A stretch of DNA of 64,000 nt, taken from Myxococcales bacterium (GTDB lineage: Bacteria > Myxococcota > Myxococcia > Myxococcales > JAKAPL01). The notes below the pieces were generated by a model. The model saw only the letters and a list, made by a program, of their open reading frames with translations. It did not search any database and was not told where the DNA came from. The first letter of the stretch is position 1; the number at the start of each line of letters is the position of its first letter. Shown here piece after piece: positions 1-10,191 of this stretch. The stretch covers positions 1 through 64,000 of the forward strand of contig JAJXUD010000004.1 in assembly GCA_021783235.1 (NCBI GenBank), in the 5' to 3' direction. The position numbers and the translations under genes are program-made.

Positions 1-128
1 CCGGCGACAACATCGCGGTGGAGGTCGAGCTGATGACGCCGATCGCGATGGAGAAGGAGCTGCGCTTCGCGATTCGCGAGGGCGGCCGCACCGTCGGCGC
101 CGGCGTCGTCGCCGAGATCGTGGCTTAA
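1..128 (+). CDS. tuf: Elongation factor Tu, C-terminal fragment
   Basis: The window opens inside this gene: the reading frame from base 3 gives about 41 residues beginning [11 protein letters not shown] and ending [10 protein letters not shown] before TAA at 126-128. This is the C-terminal beta-barrel (domain 3) of EF-Tu, the GTPase that carries aminoacyl-tRNA to the ribosome. It lies 12 bp before rpsJ, the usual junction between the str and S10 gene groups. The 5' part lies outside the window, so intactness cannot be judged. Confidence 0.93.
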   Translation, partial: GDNIAVEVELMTPIAMEKELRFAIREGGRTVGAGVVAEIVA

Positions 129-140
129 GGGAGAGATTCA

Positions 141-449
<309 letters not shown>

Positions 450-458
450 GAGAGGGCC

Positions 459-1079
459 ATGGCGACTTTCGACGTCATCAATCTCGAGAAGCAGAAGGTC
501 GGCACGGTCGAGCTCTCGGACCGGGTGTTCGCGGCCGACGTGAACCAGCACCTCCTCTGGGAGGCCGTGAAGATGCAGCAGATCTCGCGGCGCGCCGGGA
601 CGGTGGCGGTGAAGAACCGCGGCCTCGTCTCGGGCGGCGGCAAGAAGCCCTGGAAGCAGAAGGGGACTGGCCGCGCCCGTCAGGGTTCGATCCGCGCCTC
701 CCACTGGGTGGGCGGCGGAAAGGCGATGGGGCCGAAGCAGCGCGACTACGCCTACCGTCCGCCGCTCAAGGTTCGCAAGGGCGCGCTTCGGAGCGTCCTC
801 TCGATGCGGGCCCAGGAGCAGCAGCTCTTCATCCTCGAGGGGTTCGAGGTGCCGGAGGCGAAGACGAAGCGGGCCGCCGCGGCGCTCGCGAAGCTCGGGA
901 TCGAGGCGGCGCTCGTCATCGATCTGAAGAAGAACACGGGGCTGCACCGCGCGGTGCGCAACCTGAGGATGTTCGACGTGCTGCCGCCCGAGGGGATCAA
1001 CGTCGAGGACGTGCTCCGGCGGCCCGTGCTCGTGCTCACGAAGGAGGCCGCGCAGGCGGTCGATGCGCGGCTCGCCTGA
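459..1079 (+). CDS. rplD: 50S ribosomal protein L4
   Basis: L4 binds 23S rRNA and lines the peptide exit tunnel with a long loop; in many bacteria it also feeds back on the S10 operon. The 206-residue protein shows the tunnel-loop signature [18 protein letters not shown] around residues 64-82 and the C-terminal globular fold ([17 protein letters not shown]). It starts at ATG after GGAGAGG. It directly follows rpsJ; rplC, normally between the two, is absent. Confidence 0.98.
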   Translation: MATFDVINLEKQKVGTVELSDRVFAADVNQHLLWEAVKMQQISRRAGTVAVKNRGLVSGGGKKPWKQKGTGRARQGSIRASHWVGGGKAMGPKQRDYAYRPPLKVRKGALRSVLSMRAQEQQLFILEGFEVPEAKTKRAAAALAKLGIEAALVIDLKKNTGLHRAVRNLRMFDVLPPEGINVEDVLRRPVLVLTKEAAQAVDARLA

Positions 1080-1106
1080 GGGCCCTGGAACGGAACGGAG
1101 AGGACG

Positions 1107-1397
1107 ATGAACCAGCTCGAAGTCATCAAGGCGCCGCTCATCACCGAGAAGCTCGACGGGCTTCGCGAGACGCAGCGGACCTACGCGTTCGAGGTCGCGG
1201 ACAAGGCGAACAAGCACGAGGTGCGCGCCGCGGTCGAGAAGCTCTTTGGCGTGCACGTCGAGGACGTCCGGACGCTCGTGATGCGGGGTAAGAACAAGCG
1301 CGTCGGCCTGCGACAGGGCAAGCAGTCGAACTGGAAGAAGGCGCTCGTGCGGCTGCGCGAGGGCGACAAGATCGAGATCTTCGAAGGAGGGGCGTAG
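1107..1397 (+). CDS. rplW: 50S ribosomal protein L23
   Basis: L23 sits at the tunnel exit and is the docking site for trigger factor and the signal recognition particle. The 96-residue product has the family opening ([21 protein letters not shown]), the central [17 protein letters not shown] and the [19 protein letters not shown] stretch. It lies between rplD and rplB with a GGAGAGG ribosome site, as in the standard S10 operon. Confidence 0.97.
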   Translation: MNQLEVIKAPLITEKLDGLRETQRTYAFEVADKANKHEVRAAVEKLFGVHVEDVRTLVMRGKNKRVGLRQGKQSNWKKALVRLREGDKIEIFEGGA

Positions 1398-1400
1398 ACC

Positions 1401-2225
1401 ATGCCGCTCAAACACTACAAGCCTACCTCGGCGGCTCGCCGGCTGATGACGGTCTCGGATTTCGCCGAGATCACGAAGGCGAAGCCCGAGAAGAAGCTGA
1501 CGGAGGCGTACCGACGGTCGGGTGGACGCAACGTTCACGGCCACATCACGACCCGGCACATGGGCGGCGGCCACAAGCGGCGCTACCGGGTGGTCGATTT
1601 CCGGCGCGAGAAGGACGGCGTGCCGGCGAGCGTGGCCGCCATCGAGTACGATCCGAACCGCTCGGCGCGCCTCGCGCTGCTCCACTACCGGGACGGTGAG
1701 AAGCGCTACATCCTGGCGCCCGTCGGTCTCGCGGTGGGCGACGTCCTCGCCTCTGGTGAGAACGTCGACATCCGGCCGGGAAACGCGCTGCCGCTCAAGG
1801 CGATTCCCGTCGGCACGGTGCTCCACAACGTGGAGATGAAGGTCGGGCGCGGGGCGCAGATGATCCGCACCGCCGGCTCGTGGGGCCAGCTCATGGCGAA
1901 GGAGGGGAAGTACGCGCAGATTCGCCTTCCCTCGGGCGAGGTCCGCATGGTTCTTCTCGAGTGCAAGGCCACCATTGGGCAGCTCGGCAACATCGACTCC
2001 GCGGCGGTGCGCGTCGGCAAGGCTGGCCGCTCGCGCTGGCTCGGCATCCGGCCGACGGTCCGCGGTCTGGCCATGAACCCGGTGGATCACCCGCACGGTG
2101 GTGGCGAAGGCAAGAGCGGTCAGGGGAACCCCCACCCCGTGTCGCCCTGGGGCCAGAAGGCCAAGGGGCTCAAGACGCGCACCAACAAGTCCACGAACAA
2201 GTTCATCGTCAAGCGCCGCAAGTAG
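1401..2225 (+). CDS. rplB: 50S ribosomal protein L2
   Basis: L2 is a primary 23S rRNA binder next to the peptidyl transferase centre and is needed for subunit joining. The 274-residue protein is full length and has the N-terminal [12 protein letters not shown] start, the RNA-binding GGGHKRRYR segment and the invariant [10 protein letters not shown] motif near residue 230. It starts 3 bp after the rplW stop, suggesting translational coupling. Confidence 0.98.
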   Translation: MPLKHYKPTSAARRLMTVSDFAEITKAKPEKKLTEAYRRSGGRNVHGHITTRHMGGGHKRRYRVVDFRREKDGVPASVAAIEYDPNRSARLALLHYRDGEKRYILAPVGLAVGDVLASGENVDIRPGNALPLKAIPVGTVLHNVEMKVGRGAQMIRTAGSWGQLMAKEGKYAQIRLPSGEVRMVLLECKATIGQLGNIDSAAVRVGKAGRSRWLGIRPTVRGLAMNPVDHPHGGGEGKSGQGNPHPVSPWGQKAKGLKTRTNKSTNKFIVKRRK

Positions 2226-2240
2226 GGAAAAGAGAGACCC

Positions 2241-2558
2241 ATGTCCCGCTCGATCAAGAAGGGCCCGTTCGTCGATAAGTTTCTCGCCAAGAAGGTCGAG
2301 GCGATGAACACCCAGAACCAGAAGAAGGTCGTCAAGACCTGGTCGCGCCGTTCGACGGTGCTGCCGGAGTTCGTGGGCCACACCTTCGCGGTGCACAACG
2401 GCCGCAAGTTCGTCCCGGTCTTCGTCACGGAGAACATGGTCGGCCACAAGTTGGGCGAGTTCAGCCCGACCCGGACCTTCCACGGACACACCGCCGACAA
2501 GAAGGCCAAGGTCGGCGGCGCCCCCGCGTCGGCGGCCTCCGCGCCGGCCGGAAAGTAG
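2241..2558 (+). CDS. rpsS: 30S ribosomal protein S19 with C-terminal tail
   Basis: S19 forms a complex with S13 in the 30S head. Residues 1-90 are typical ([18 protein letters not shown], then [16 protein letters not shown]). The 105-residue length exceeds the usual 90-95 because of an Ala-rich tail ending SAASAPAGK. The last 18 coding bases through the TA of the stop are identical to the end of rpsM (S13), whose protein also ends APAGK. The ribosome site is a weak purine run. Confidence 0.97.
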   Translation: MSRSIKKGPFVDKFLAKKVEAMNTQNQKKVVKTWSRRSTVLPEFVGHTFAVHNGRKFVPVFVTENMVGHKLGEFSPTRTFHGHTADKKAKVGGAPASAASAPAGK

Positions 2559-2567
2559 GAGTCAGAG

Positions 2568-2918
2568 ATGATCTCGACCGCCATGTTGCGTCACCTCCGG
2601 CTCGCGCCCCGGAAAGTCCGGGTCGTCGCCGACCTCGTCCGCGGCCAGCCGGTTGGGGAGGCGTTGAGCCTCCTCCGGTTCACGCCCAAGGCCGCGGCGC
2701 GACCGCTCGCGAAGCTCCTTCGCTCGGCGGTGGCGAACGCCGAGCAGGGGGGCAAGGACGTCGACGTCGACCGGCTCGTCGTGCAGACGATTACCGTCGA
2801 CCAGGGGCCCACCCAGCGCCGCTTCATGCCGCGCGCCATGGGGCGGGCCACCCGAATCAACAAGAAGACGAGCCACGTGAAGGTCGTCCTCTCGAACCAG
2901 GCGCAGAGCCGCCGCTAG
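2568..2918 (+). CDS. rplV: 50S ribosomal protein L22
   Basis: L22 has a globular domain on the 50S surface and a beta-hairpin reaching into the exit tunnel. The 116-residue product contains the family core LRLAPRKVRVVADLVRGQPV, the helix with AKLLRSAVANAEQ and the hairpin tip PRAMGRATRINKKTSHVKVV. It is intact, 9 bp after rpsS and 9 bp before rpsC. Confidence 0.97.
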   Translation: MISTAMLRHLRLAPRKVRVVADLVRGQPVGEALSLLRFTPKAAARPLAKLLRSAVANAEQGGKDVDVDRLVVQTITVDQGPTQRRFMPRAMGRATRINKKTSHVKVVLSNQAQSRR

Positions 2919-2927
2919 GAGACGAAC

Positions 2928-3572
2928 TTGGGTCAGAAAGTCCATCCGGTCGGGCTGCGCCTCGGCATCATCAAGAGCTGGGACAGCAAGTGGTACGAGG
3001 AGAAGGCGTACGCGCGCTGGCTCCACGAGGACATCAAGCTCCGGGAGTACGTGAAGGAGAAGCTCGGGCACGCCGGGATCTCGAAGGTCGAGATCGAGCG
3101 GGCGGCGAACCGCGTGAAGGTGAACGTCCACACGGCCCGCCCAGGGATCGTGATCGGCAAGCGCGGCGCCGGCATCGAGACGGTGAAGAAGGACCTGCAG
3201 CGCTTCACGCAGAACGAGGTGTTCCTGAACATCGTCGAGGTCCGCAAGGCGGAGACCGACGCCCAGCTCGTCGCCGAGAACATCGCGACTCAGCTCGAGC
3301 GGAGAATCGCCTTCCGGCGCGCGATGAAGAAGGCGGTCTCGACGGCGCTCAAGTTCGGCGCCAAGGGCATCCGCGTCGCCTGCTCCGGCCGCCTCGGCGG
3401 GGCCGAGATGGCGCGCTACGAGTGGTATCGCGAAGGGCGCGTGCCGCTGCACACGCTTCGCGCGGACATTGACTACGGATTCGCAGAGGCAAAGACGACC
3501 TACGGCAAGATCGGCTGCAAGGTGTGGATCTTCCGGGGCGAGGTTTTGCCCCGCGCGGCCGTCCGCCGCTAG
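2928..3572 (+). CDS. rpsC: 30S ribosomal protein S3 (TTG start)
   Basis: S3 lies at the mRNA entry channel and contains a KH RNA-binding domain. The 214 residues include the N-terminal [19 protein letters not shown], the KH loop [11 protein letters not shown] around residues 73-83 and the C-terminal [10 protein letters not shown] region. No ATG fits; TTG at 2928, preceded by AGGAGACGAAC, starts exactly at the expected N-terminus. Confidence 0.97.
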   Translation: MGQKVHPVGLRLGIIKSWDSKWYEEKAYARWLHEDIKLREYVKEKLGHAGISKVEIERAANRVKVNVHTARPGIVIGKRGAGIETVKKDLQRFTQNEVFLNIVEVRKAETDAQLVAENIATQLERRIAFRRAMKKAVSTALKFGAKGIRVACSGRLGGAEMARYEWYREGRVPLHTLRADIDYGFAEAKTTYGKIGCKVWIFRGEVLPRAAVRR

Positions 3573-3584
3573 GAGAGGACGAAG

Positions 3585-4004
3585 ATGCTTCAACCGACCC
3601 GAACGAAGTGGCGCAAGCAGCAGAAGGGACGCATGCGGGGCAAGGCCTACCGCGGCAGCGATCTCGCCTTTGGCGAGTACGGTCTGCGCGCGATGGAGTG
3701 CGGCCGGCTGACCTCACGGCAGATCGAGGCGGGCCGAATCGCGATGACCCGCTGCATCAAGCGCGGCGGCAAGGTCTGGATCCGGATCTTCCCGGACAAG
3801 CCCATCACGAAGAAGCCGGCCGAGACGCGAATGGGGCACGGCAAGGGCAACGTCGAGGAGTGGGTGGCCGTCGTCAAGCCCGGCCGGATCCTCTACGAGA
3901 TGGAGGGCGTGACCGACGAGATCGCCCGCCAGGCGCTGCGGCTCGCGGCGTTCAAGATGCCGGTGGCGACCGAGGTCGTCCACCGCTCGCAGCAGGCGGT
4001 CTGA
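3585..4004 (+). CDS. rplP: 50S ribosomal protein L16
   Basis: L16 helps organise the A-site region of the 50S subunit. The 139-residue protein matches the family throughout: [19 protein letters not shown] at the start, the [20 protein letters not shown]-like central strand and the [20 protein letters not shown] loop. It is of normal length and in its canonical place between rpsC and rpmC. Confidence 0.97.
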   Translation: MLQPTRTKWRKQQKGRMRGKAYRGSDLAFGEYGLRAMECGRLTSRQIEAGRIAMTRCIKRGGKVWIRIFPDKPITKKPAETRMGHGKGNVEEWVAVVKPGRILYEMEGVTDEIARQALRLAAFKMPVATEVVHRSQQAV

Positions 4005-4013
4005 GGAGCGCAC

Positions 4014-4382
4014 ATGGCAACCGCGAATGAACTGCGACAGATGTCGGCCGAGGAGCTCGGGAGGATGGCGGGAGAGCTACGCCAGAACCTCTTCGACCTT
4101 GGGCTGAAGCACCGCACCGGGCACCTCGAGAACAGCGCGCAGCTCGGCCGCACGCGGCGCGAGCTCGCCCGCCTCTTGACCTTGGTTCGCGAGAGCGAGC
4201 TCGGGATCGGCCGCGCGGTCAAGGCGGAGGAGCCGAAGGGAGCGAAGAAGGCCGCCGCGGCGAAGAAGGGTGGCGAGTCCGAGGGCGAGGCGGAGAAGGC
4301 GGCAGGGAAGAAGCGGGGGGCGCCAAAGGCGAAGGCCGAGAAGGCGGCGGCGAAGGGCAAGGCCAAGAAGGCCAAGGAATAA
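4014..4382 (+). CDS. rpmC: 50S ribosomal protein L29 with Lys/Ala-rich extension
   Basis: L29 is a small helical-hairpin protein beside L23 at the tunnel exit. Residues 1-65 are a normal L29 (ELRQMSAEELGRMAGELRQ, then LARLLTLVRESE). The protein is 122 residues, almost twice the usual 60-70, because residues after about 70 form a Lys/Ala/Glu-rich tail (repeated KAKAEKAAAKGKAKK type). The tail is low complexity and could extend from the ribosome surface or touch rRNA; its role is unknown. Confidence 0.94.
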   Translation: MATANELRQMSAEELGRMAGELRQNLFDLGLKHRTGHLENSAQLGRTRRELARLLTLVRESELGIGRAVKAEEPKGAKKAAAAKKGGESEGEAEKAAGKKRGAPKAKAEKAAAKGKAKKAKE

Positions 4383-4391
4383 GGAGCGAAG

Positions 4392-4679
4392 ATGGCGACC
4401 GAAACCGAGCAGACGACGAGCGAGCGGGGTCGACCCAAGACCCGCGTCGGCGTCGTGACCAGCAACAAGATGCAGAAGACCGTGGTCGTGCGCGTCGAGC
4501 GGCGCGTCAAGCACGCCAAGTACGGCAAGTACCTGGTGCGCCACGTCAACTACAAGGCGCACGACGAGCAGAACGCTTGCGGAGTCGGGGACCGGGTCCG
4601 CATCGCGGAGACGCGGCCCATCTCGAAGGACAAGCGTTGGCGCGTGGTCGAGACGATCGAGAAGGCCCAGGCGGTCTGA
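4392..4679 (+). CDS. rpsQ: 30S ribosomal protein S17
   Basis: S17 is a primary 16S rRNA binder with an OB fold. The 95-residue product carries about 15 extra N-terminal residues and then the conserved [20 protein letters not shown] start, the [17 protein letters not shown] loop and the [20 protein letters not shown] core. It starts at ATG after AAGGAGCG and sits between rpmC and rplN as usual. Confidence 0.97.
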   Translation: MATETEQTTSERGRPKTRVGVVTSNKMQKTVVVRVERRVKHAKYGKYLVRHVNYKAHDEQNACGVGDRVRIAETRPISKDKRWRVVETIEKAQAV

Positions 4680-4703
4680 GGCCGAGAGAGGAACGAGACT
4701 CCC

Positions 4704-5071
<368 letters not shown>

Positions 5072-5072
<1 letters not shown>

Positions 5073-5395
5073 TGGCGGCGCACGTTCGCAAGAATGACAC
5101 GGTCCAGGTGATCGCCGGCAAAGAGCGCGGCAAGACCGGTAAGATCCTCGAGGTCGTCACGAAGACCCAGCGGGCCCGGGTCGACAAGCTCAACATCGTG
5201 AAGAAGCACCTCAAGCGGGGGCGTAGCCCGAAGGCTCCTCAGGGCGGCATCATCGACGAGCTTGGGACGATCCCGCTTTCGAACCTGATGCTGGTCTGCC
5301 CGAAGTGCCAGAAGCCCTCTCGGACGGGGCGGCGGGATCTTCCCGACGGCCGGCGCGTCCGGTATTGCAAGCGCTGCGACCAGGCGATCGAGTAG
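5072..5395 (+). CDS. rplX: 50S ribosomal protein L24, zinc-finger form
   Basis: L24 is an assembly initiator of the 50S subunit. The gene begins at the ATG overlapping the rplN stop, giving 107 residues. The KOW motif is at about residues 8-35 (DTVQVIAGKERGKTGKILEV). The C-terminal half holds two CxxC pairs (CPKC and CKRC), a zinc-ribbon arrangement found in many bacterial L24 proteins. The gene is in its standard place before rplE. Confidence 0.96.
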
Positions 5396-5404
5396 GAGAC
5401 GGAC

Positions 5405-6028
5405 ATGGCGAAGGAAGAGAAGAAGAAGCAGAAGGGCAAGGTCGAGGGCTTTGCCGTCGCCGAGGTCGCGAAGGCGCGCGGCGAGAAGTCGGCGCGCCTG
5501 CGCGAGCGGTACGCCAAGGAGATCGTCCCGGCGCTCATGAAGGAGCTCGGCTTCAAGAACGTCATGGAGGTGCCGAGGCTCCACAAGATCGTCGTGAACA
5601 TGGGACTCGGCGAGGCGATCAACAACAACAAGATCATCGAGGGCGCCCAGAACCAGCTCGCGGCCATCACGGGCCAGCGGACGGTGGTGACGCGCGCTCG
5701 CAAGTCGATCGCCAACTTCAAGCTCCGCGAGGGCCAGGCGATCGGCTGCATGGCGACCTTGCGCCGCGACCGAATGTACGAGTTCTTCGACCGGCTCGTC
5801 TCGGTGGCGTTGCCGCGGGTTCGCGACTTCAAAGGCGTGAGCCAGAAGGCGTTCGACGGCCGGGGCAACTATACGCTCGGGCTCCGCGAGCAGATCATCT
5901 TTCCGGAGATCAACTACGACCAGGTCGAGAAGATCAAAGGATTGAACATCACCTTCGTGACCACCGCGAGGAGCGACGAGGAGGGGCGCGCCCTCCTTCG
6001 TCACCTCGGCATGCCCTTCAGGAGCTGA
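5405..6028 (+). CDS. rplE: 50S ribosomal protein L5 with N-terminal extension
   Basis: L5 binds 5S rRNA and contacts P-site tRNA. From about residue 35 it is a typical L5 ([20 protein letters not shown], then [16 protein letters not shown], and [14 protein letters not shown] near the end). The 207-residue length against about 180 normally comes from a charged N-terminal extension rich in Lys and Glu. The ATG at 5405 has an AGGAGACGGAC leader; no better in-frame start lies closer to the conserved part. Confidence 0.96.
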   Translation: MAKEEKKKQKGKVEGFAVAEVAKARGEKSARLRERYAKEIVPALMKELGFKNVMEVPRLHKIVVNMGLGEAINNNKIIEGAQNQLAAITGQRTVVTRARKSIANFKLREGQAIGCMATLRRDRMYEFFDRLVSVALPRVRDFKGVSQKAFDGRGNYTLGLREQIIFPEINYDQVEKIKGLNITFVTTARSDEEGRALLRHLGMPFRS

Positions 6029-6031
6029 TCC

Positions 6032-6217
6032 ATGGCCAAGCTGTCGAAGATCGCGCAGGCGAAGCGGAAGCCGAAGTTCAGCGCCCGCCAGTACAACCGT
6101 TGCCCACTCTGCGGCCGGCCGCGGGCGTTCCTGCGCAAGTTCCAGATGTGCCGGATCTGCTTTCGCAGCCGGGCGCTGCGCGGCGAGATCACCGGCGTGA
6201 TCAAGTCGAGCTGGTAA
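6032..6217 (+). CDS. rpsN: 30S ribosomal protein S14, zinc-binding type
   Basis: S14 is a 30S head protein. At 61 residues this is the short, zinc-binding (type Z) form, with [20 protein letters not shown] giving two CxxC pairs. The N-terminus ([20 protein letters not shown]) and C-terminus ([13 protein letters not shown]) are typical. It starts 3 bp after rplE, as in the standard spc operon. Confidence 0.97.
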   Translation: MAKLSKIAQAKRKPKFSARQYNRCPLCGRPRAFLRKFQMCRICFRSRALRGEITGVIKSSW

Positions 6218-6229
6218 GGAGAGACGTCC

Positions 6230-6628
6230 ATGAGCATGACCGACCCCGTCGCCGACATGTTGACCCGGATCCGGAACGCCTCCTCGGCAAAGCACGAGAA
6301 GGTGCTGATCCCGGGGAGCCGCATCAAGACCCGCATCGCCGAGGTCCTGAAGTCCGAGGGCTTCATCAAGGACTTCGTCCTGCACAAGGACGACAAGCAG
6401 GGCAGCATCACGGTGATTCTGCGCTACGGGGAGGGCCGCGAGCCGGCCATCACCGGGATCAAGCGCGAGAGCAAGCCGGGCTTGCGTCGGTACCGCCCGA
6501 ACCGCGATATTCCCCAGGTTCTCGGCGGTCTCGGCATCTCCATCCTCTCCACCTCCCAGGGCGTGATGGTGGACCGCGAAGCGCGCGCCAAGGGCGTGGG
6601 CGGCGAGGTCCTCTGCACCGTCTGGTAA
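6230..6628 (+). CDS. rpsH: 30S ribosomal protein S8
   Basis: S8 binds 16S rRNA helix 21 and in many bacteria represses the spc operon. The 132-residue product is full length: [20 protein letters not shown] at the start, the central [20 protein letters not shown], and the invariant [20 protein letters not shown] signature near the end. It is preceded by AAGGAGAGACGTCC. Confidence 0.98.
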   Translation: MSMTDPVADMLTRIRNASSAKHEKVLIPGSRIKTRIAEVLKSEGFIKDFVLHKDDKQGSITVILRYGEGREPAITGIKRESKPGLRRYRPNRDIPQVLGGLGISILSTSQGVMVDREARAKGVGGEVLCTVW

Positions 6629-6642
6629 AGAACGAGGCGTCA

Positions 6643-7200
6643 ATGTCCCGCATCGGCAAGCAGCCCCTCCAGATTCCCGACAAAGTGAAAGTCGCCGTCG
6701 AGGCCGGTCTCGTGCGCGTCGAAGGGCCCAAGGGGAAGTCGTCCATTCCGGTCCCTTCTCGGCTCGCGGTGGCCCTCGAGGGTAACCGCCTCGAGGTGAC
6801 CCGCGGAGACGAATCGCGCGAGTCCCGGTCGCTCCACGGTCTCACCCGCTCGCTCATTCACAACATGATCGAGGGCGTCACCCGGGGATACGAGCGGGTG
6901 CTCGAGATCAGCGGCGTCGGCTTCAAGGCCGAGGTGCGGGGTAAGGAGATCCAGTTCTCGATCGGCTTCTCACACCCGGTCCGCTTCCCGCTCCCCGAGG
7001 GCGTCAGCGCCGAGTGGCGCGAGCTCAAGGCCGGCGACAAGCAGGGAGAGGTCGTGCTGAAGAGCCACGACAAGGATCTGCTCGGCCGCACCGCAGCGAA
7101 GGTCCGCGCGCTGCGCCCTCCAGAGCCTTACAAGGGCAAGGGCATCAAGTACGCGGAGGAGACGATCCGCCGCAAGGTCGGTAAGACCGGCGCGGCCTAG
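6643..7200 (+). CDS. rplF: 50S ribosomal protein L6
   Basis: L6 sits near the factor-binding site and the sarcin-ricin loop. The gene starts at ATG 6643 (MSRIGKQPLQIPDKVKV) and encodes 185 residues. It shows the two repeated L6 domains, the GVTRGYERVLEISGVGFKAE hinge and the C-terminal PEPYKGKGIKYAEETIRRK signature. It is normal in length and position (between rpsH and rplR). Confidence 0.98.
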   Translation: MSRIGKQPLQIPDKVKVAVEAGLVRVEGPKGKSSIPVPSRLAVALEGNRLEVTRGDESRESRSLHGLTRSLIHNMIEGVTRGYERVLEISGVGFKAEVRGKEIQFSIGFSHPVRFPLPEGVSAEWRELKAGDKQGEVVLKSHDKDLLGRTAAKVRALRPPEPYKGKGIKYAEETIRRKVGKTGAA

Positions 7201-7218
7201 CCGTCAGGGAGAACGACG

Positions 7219-7587
7219 ATGATCAATGACCTCAAGCAGTCGAAGCGGGAGCGCCGCCGGGCCCACATCCGGCTGCGCGTCGTGGGATCTCCCGAGCGGC
7301 CGCGGCTCTCGGTCTACCGCTCGCTGAACCACATTTACGCCCAGGTGGTCGACGACACGACGGGGACCACGCTGGCGGCCGCCTCGAGCCTCTCCAAGGA
7401 GATCAAGGGCGGCGCAAAGGACGGGGGCGGCAAGAAGGGGACGGCGGCGCGGGTCGGCGAGGCCGTCGCGAAGCGCTGCCTCGAGAGAAAGATCGACAAG
7501 GTGGTCTTCGATCGGAACGGCTTCGACTACCACGGCCGGGTGGCCGCGGTGGCCGAGGGCGCCCGGAAGGCCGGACTGCAGTTCTAG
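7219..7587 (+). CDS. rplR: 50S ribosomal protein L18
   Basis: L18 binds 5S rRNA together with L5 and L25. The 122-residue protein contains the family core [20 protein letters not shown], the C-terminal [20 protein letters not shown] and the final RKAGLQF. It is complete, 18 bp downstream of rplF with a GGGAGAACGACG leader. Confidence 0.97.
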   Translation: MINDLKQSKRERRRAHIRLRVVGSPERPRLSVYRSLNHIYAQVVDDTTGTTLAAASSLSKEIKGGAKDGGGKKGTAARVGEAVAKRCLERKIDKVVFDRNGFDYHGRVAAVAEGARKAGLQF

Positions 7588-7621
7588 CGACGGGGCTCAA
7601 AGGGCCCACGACGGAGCGTTC

Positions 7622-8137
7622 ATGGCAAGGGATTTCAATGCGGGCGACAGCGATCTGACCGACCGCGTCGTCTACATCAACCGCGTCGCCAAGGTGGTCA
7701 AGGGTGGCCGGCGCTTCAGCTTCTCGGCGTTGATCGTCGTCGGCGACGGCAATGGACGCGTGGGCGTCGGCCTCGGCAAGGCGAATGAGGTCCCGGAGGC
7801 GATCCGCAAAGGCGGGGAGCAGGCGAAGAAGAACATCTTCGAGGTGCCGCTTTCCGGATCGACCATCCCGCACGAGGTGAAGGGGCACTTCGGCGCTGGT
7901 CACGTCCTGCTCAAGCCCGCCGGCGAGGGCACGGGCGTGATCGCGGGTGGCGCGGTGCGCGCCGTCCTCGAGGCGGTCGGGATCCGGAACATCCTCACGA
8001 AGTCGCAGGGGTCGCGCAATCCGCACAACGTGCTGCGTGCCACGGTCGACGGCCTCAAGCAGATCCGCAGCCCGGAGCACCACGCTCGGCTGCGTGGCAA
8101 GGAACTGGCCGAGATCCTCCCCGGCCGGGCCCATTAA
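7622..8137 (+). CDS. rpsE: 30S ribosomal protein S5
   Basis: S5 helps set decoding accuracy and has a double-stranded-RNA-binding-like N-terminal domain. The 171-residue product shows the [20 protein letters not shown] segment, the [17 protein letters not shown] loop and the C-terminal [20 protein letters not shown]. It starts at ATG 7622; the 34-bp spacer after rplR is among the longer gaps in this operon. Confidence 0.97.
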   Translation: MARDFNAGDSDLTDRVVYINRVAKVVKGGRRFSFSALIVVGDGNGRVGVGLGKANEVPEAIRKGGEQAKKNIFEVPLSGSTIPHEVKGHFGAGHVLLKPAGEGTGVIAGGAVRAVLEAVGIRNILTKSQGSRNPHNVLRATVDGLKQIRSPEHHARLRGKELAEILPGRAH

Positions 8138-8150
8138 GAGGAGGCGAGAG

Positions 8151-8360
8151 ATGTCCGCGCTCAAGGTGAAGCTGACGAAGAGTTGGGCTGGCCGGCCGGA
8201 GCGGCAGCGCCGCACGGTGACCGGTCTCGGCCTCTACAAGATCGACGACGAGCGGATCCTTCCCGACACGCCCGCCGTGCTGGGGATGATCCGCCTGGTC
8301 ACACACCTGGTCTCCTGGGAGCGCGTCGAAGGCGCTGCGCCGAAGGCCCGGTCCCGTTAG
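8151..8360 (+). CDS. rpmD: 50S ribosomal protein L30
   Basis: L30 is a small 50S protein. ATG 8151 follows AGGAGGCGAG and yields 69 residues: [20 protein letters not shown], then the [22 protein letters not shown] motif region and a C-terminal strand ending VSWERVEG plus a short basic tail. It lies between rpsE and rplO, where rpmD belongs. Confidence 0.95.
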   Translation: MSALKVKLTKSWAGRPERQRRTVTGLGLYKIDDERILPDTPAVLGMIRLVTHLVSWERVEGAAPKARSR

Positions 8361-8405
8361 GAAAGTGGGCTCCCTCGTGGGGCCCGTCGAAAGGACGAAC
8401 CACCA

Positions 8406-8852
8406 ATGGCGACGAACCTGTCGAACCTGAAGGCACCCCGCGGCTCCTCGGAGAAGCGCAAGCGGGTGGGGCGCGGTCAGGGGTCGGGGCTGGGCAAGAC
8501 GGCCGGCCGCGGCGGCAAGGGCCAGAAGGCCCGCTCGGGCAACATGCACTTCGAGGGTTTCGAAGGCGGCCAGATGCCGCTGCAGCGACGCCTCCCGAAG
8601 TTCGGCTTCAAGAACCATTTTCGGAAGGAGTTCGCCCCGGTGAACGTTGAAGACCTCGTGCGGTTCGAGGCCGGCAGCGTCGTCGATCCGGAGGCCCTGG
8701 AGAAGGCGGGCCTCGTTCGCGGCGAGCGCGACGGCATCAAGATCCTTGGTGGGGGCGCGCTCGATCGGGCGTTGACGGTGCGGGCGCACCGCTTCAGCCA
8801 GTCCGCCAAGGAAAAGATCGAAAAAGCCGGAGGCAAGGCGGAGGTCATGTAA
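8406..8852 (+). CDS. rplO: 50S ribosomal protein L15
   Basis: L15 is a late-assembly 50S protein. The 148-residue product has the N-terminal Gly/Arg-rich extension typical of the family ([20 protein letters not shown]), the [15 protein letters not shown] segment and the C-terminal domain ending in [18 protein letters not shown]. The TAA stop is followed one base later by the TTG start of secY. Confidence 0.97.
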   Translation: MATNLSNLKAPRGSSEKRKRVGRGQGSGLGKTAGRGGKGQKARSGNMHFEGFEGGQMPLQRRLPKFGFKNHFRKEFAPVNVEDLVRFEAGSVVDPEALEKAGLVRGERDGIKILGGGALDRALTVRAHRFSQSAKEKIEKAGGKAEVM

Positions 8853-8853
8853 G

Positions 8854-10182
8854 TTGGCGGCAATTGCCAACGTTTTCAAGATTCAGGAGCTGCGGCGGCG
8901 GCTGCTCTTCACCGTCGGCATGCTGGCGGTCTACCGGATTGGCATCTTCGTCACCACCCCGGGCGTGAACCGGGAGGCGATGTCGGCGCTGATCAAGTCC
9001 GGCGGCCTCTTCGGCATGTTCAACCTCTTTTCGGGCGGCGCGCTCGAGCAGTTCTCGATCTTTGCGCTCGGGATCATGCCGTACATCTCGGCATCGATCA
9101 TCCTTCAGCTCCTCACGGTGGTCGTCCCGAGCCTCGAGAAGCTTCAGAAGGAGGGCGAGGCGGGCCGCCAGAAGATCAACCAGTACACGCGCTATGGGAA
9201 CATCCTGCTCTCGATCGCGCAGGGTTACGGCATCGCCCATTTCCTCGAGAACCCCGAGAACGCCCGCAAGGCCGCTGGCATGGCGCTCCAGATCGTGAAC
9301 CACCCGGGGATCGGCTTCGAGTTGCTGACGGTGTTGACGCTGACCGCGGGTTCGACGTTCGTGATGTGGCTCGGCGAGCAGATCACGGAGCGGGGAATCG
9401 GCAACGGCATCTCGCTCCTCATCTTCGCCGGCATCGTCGCCCGCATCCCGAGCGCCATCGCCTCGACCGTCGCGATGTATCAGCACAACCAGATCGACGA
9501 GTTCACGATCGTCGTTCTCGGCGTCGTCATGCTGGCCGTGATCGCGGCGGTGGTCTTCGCCGAGACGGGCTACCGGCGCATTCCCGTCCAGTACGCGAAG
9601 CGGGTGGAAGGTCAGAAGATGTACGGTGGCCAGTCCACGCACCTGCCGCTGAAGTTCAACACCTCGGGCGTGATGCCGCCGATCTTCGCCTCGTCGATCC
9701 TGCTCTTCCCGACGACCCTCGCGAGTTGGTTCCCGTTTCTCACGGTCTTCAGCCAGCACATGAACCGGGCTGACTGGCTGTACAACTCGCTCTACGTCGC
9801 GCTGACGATCTTCTTCACCTACTTCTACACGGCGGTGACCTTCAACCCGATCGACGTCGCCGACAACATGAAGAAGAACGGCGGCTACATTCCAGGCATT
9901 CGGCCGGGCAAGAAGACGGCGGAGTACATCGACCGCGTGCTCTCGCGAATCACCTTCGGCGCGGCGCTCTACCTCGCGGCCATCTGCGTGTTGCCGAACA
10001 TCCTGCAGAGCGGCTGGGGCATTACGAGCTTCCGCTTCGGCGGCACGGCCCTCCTCATCGTCGTCGGCGTCGCGCTCGACACCGTGCAACAGATCGAGGC
10101 CCACCTCATCACCCGGCACTACGAGGGCTTCATCACGAAGCGCGGGCCCCGCATTCGGCGTCGGGCCGCAGAGGCTGCCTAG
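8854..10182 (+). CDS. secY: Preprotein translocase subunit SecY (TTG start)
   Basis: SecY forms the protein-conducting channel of the inner membrane with SecE and SecG. The 442-residue protein has about ten membrane helices. It opens with [20 protein letters not shown] and carries the plug-region [20 protein letters not shown], the conserved [17 protein letters not shown]-like helix and the cytosolic loop [17 protein letters not shown]-like segment. No ATG fits the conserved N-terminus; TTG at 8854 does, one base after rplO. Confidence 0.97.
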   Translation: MAAIANVFKIQELRRRLLFTVGMLAVYRIGIFVTTPGVNREAMSALIKSGGLFGMFNLFSGGALEQFSIFALGIMPYISASIILQLLTVVVPSLEKLQKEGEAGRQKINQYTRYGNILLSIAQGYGIAHFLENPENARKAAGMALQIVNHPGIGFELLTVLTLTAGSTFVMWLGEQITERGIGNGISLLIFAGIVARIPSAIASTVAMYQHNQIDEFTIVVLGVVMLAVIAAVVFAETGYRRIPVQYAKRVEGQKMYGGQSTHLPLKFNTSGVMPPIFASSILLFPTTLASWFPFLTVFSQHMNRADWLYNSLYVALTIFFTYFYTAVTFNPIDVADNMKKNGGYIPGIRPGKKTAEYIDRVLSRITFGAALYLAAICVLPNILQSGWGITSFRFGGTALLIVVGVALDTVQQIEAHLITRHYEGFITKRGPRIRRRAAEAA

Positions 10183-10191
10183 GTCTCGGGC

